Program-made: the position numbers and the translations under genes | Source: Caedibacter sp052030685 | GTDB lineage: Bacteria > Pseudomonadota > Gammaproteobacteria > Francisellales > Francisellaceae | NCBI RefSeq assembly: GCF_052030685.1 | Contig: NZ_JBQAJM010000018.1 | Location: 1 to 52,031, forward strand | Reading direction: 5' to 3' | Length of the DNA: 52,031 nucleotides | Notes under the pieces: model-generated | Told to the model about the DNA's origin: nothing | Databases searched by the model: none | Seen by the model: only the letters and a program-made list of their open reading frames with translations | Shown: positions 51,973 through 52,031 of the stretch, piece by piece | Layout: each line of letters opens with the position of its first letter | Position numbering within the stretch: position 1 is the stretch's first letter

Positions 51973-52031
51973 AATATGTTGACTTTTGCTAAATTTATCT
52001 TTGAAGTTGTTAGCAAAGGAATCTACTGTAT
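51952..52031 (+). mobile_element. Putative left end of an insertion sequence, runs off the window
   Basis: The SbcC reading breaks at about 51950. The following GGGCACGGCTGTCCCATCTAA-type sequence looks like an IS terminus, and a new frame starts 25 bases later, as expected for a transposase gene. Only 80 bases are visible, so family, length and target duplication cannot be given. Confidence 0.5.
51976..52031 (+). CDS. Start of a probable transposase gene, 3' partial
   Basis: From the ATG at 51976 an open frame reads MLTFAKFIFEVVSKGIYC and leaves the window. It is too short for family assignment. Its place just inside the suspected IS end, disrupting sbcC, is the only ground for calling it a transposase. 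Confidence 0.4.
   Translation, partial: MLTFAKFIFEVVSKGIYC

Noticed and set aside
1..52031. CRISPR array, rRNA or tRNA genes
   Set aside because: No regularly spaced direct repeats and no conserved rRNA or tRNA cores were recognised by eye; a tRNAscan or CRISPR finder run would settle it.

Overview
The window reads as chromosome from a low-GC (roughly 35-40 % by eye) gammaproteobacterium. The compact sdhCDAB-sucAB block, the two-lipoyl-domain SucB, the gltBD/ppc genes and the aroA - YafS-like - rnhA neighbourhood fit a Francisella / Fastidiosibacteraceae-type (Thiotrichales) host. That placement is inference from gene content, not a database match. No rRNA or tRNA gene was recognised.

Layout. 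(1) 1-4607: a 5'-truncated Asp-box beta-propeller surface protein, an SRPBCC protein, two small outer-membrane beta-barrel proteins and a small HTH protein. (2) 4665-16905: a self-contained type I secretion locus in two converging operons. The + operon encodes a 1591-aa RTX-like secreted protein, a MotA/TolQ-like channel subunit with a long tail, a TolC-like outer-membrane channel and a MotB-like subunit. The - operon encodes an ABC exporter, a second MotB-like subunit and an HlyD-like adaptor. The set matches in kind the Salmonella SPI-4 SiiA-F system, in which a MotAB-like proton channel (SiiAB) assists secretion of an adhesin. Two things are unusual: there are two B-subunit paralogues, one with and one without the proton-binding Asp, and the exporter's nucleotide-binding domain is degenerate. 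(3) 17284-22235: M17 aminopeptidase, an unknown 162-aa protein, a TSUP permease, and an orphan pair of type VI secretion genes (TssL/DotU and a TssA-like protein). (4) 22245-37954: housekeeping genes (PfkB kinase, ppc, gltBD, aroA, a YafS-like methyltransferase relative, rnhA, ansA, can, a SIMPL protein, holC), many overlapping by a few bases. (5) 38252-45980: sdhCDAB, a terminator, then sucAB. (6) 46282-52031: a nuclease/defence cluster built into sbcDC. An OLD-like ATPase with a C-terminal HEPN-type motif is coupled to sbcD. An AbiL/RloAB-like pair and a 59-aa protein sit between sbcD and sbcC. sbcC is cut after about 215 codons by what looks like the left end of an insertion sequence running off the window.

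The most interesting regions are the split secretion locus with its dual stator subunits and weakened ABC motor, and the sbcDC locus that has accumulated anti-phage-type ATPase genes and then been broken by a mobile element. Short GC-richer palindromic repeats lie in several intergenic gaps, one between the two converging secretion operons.
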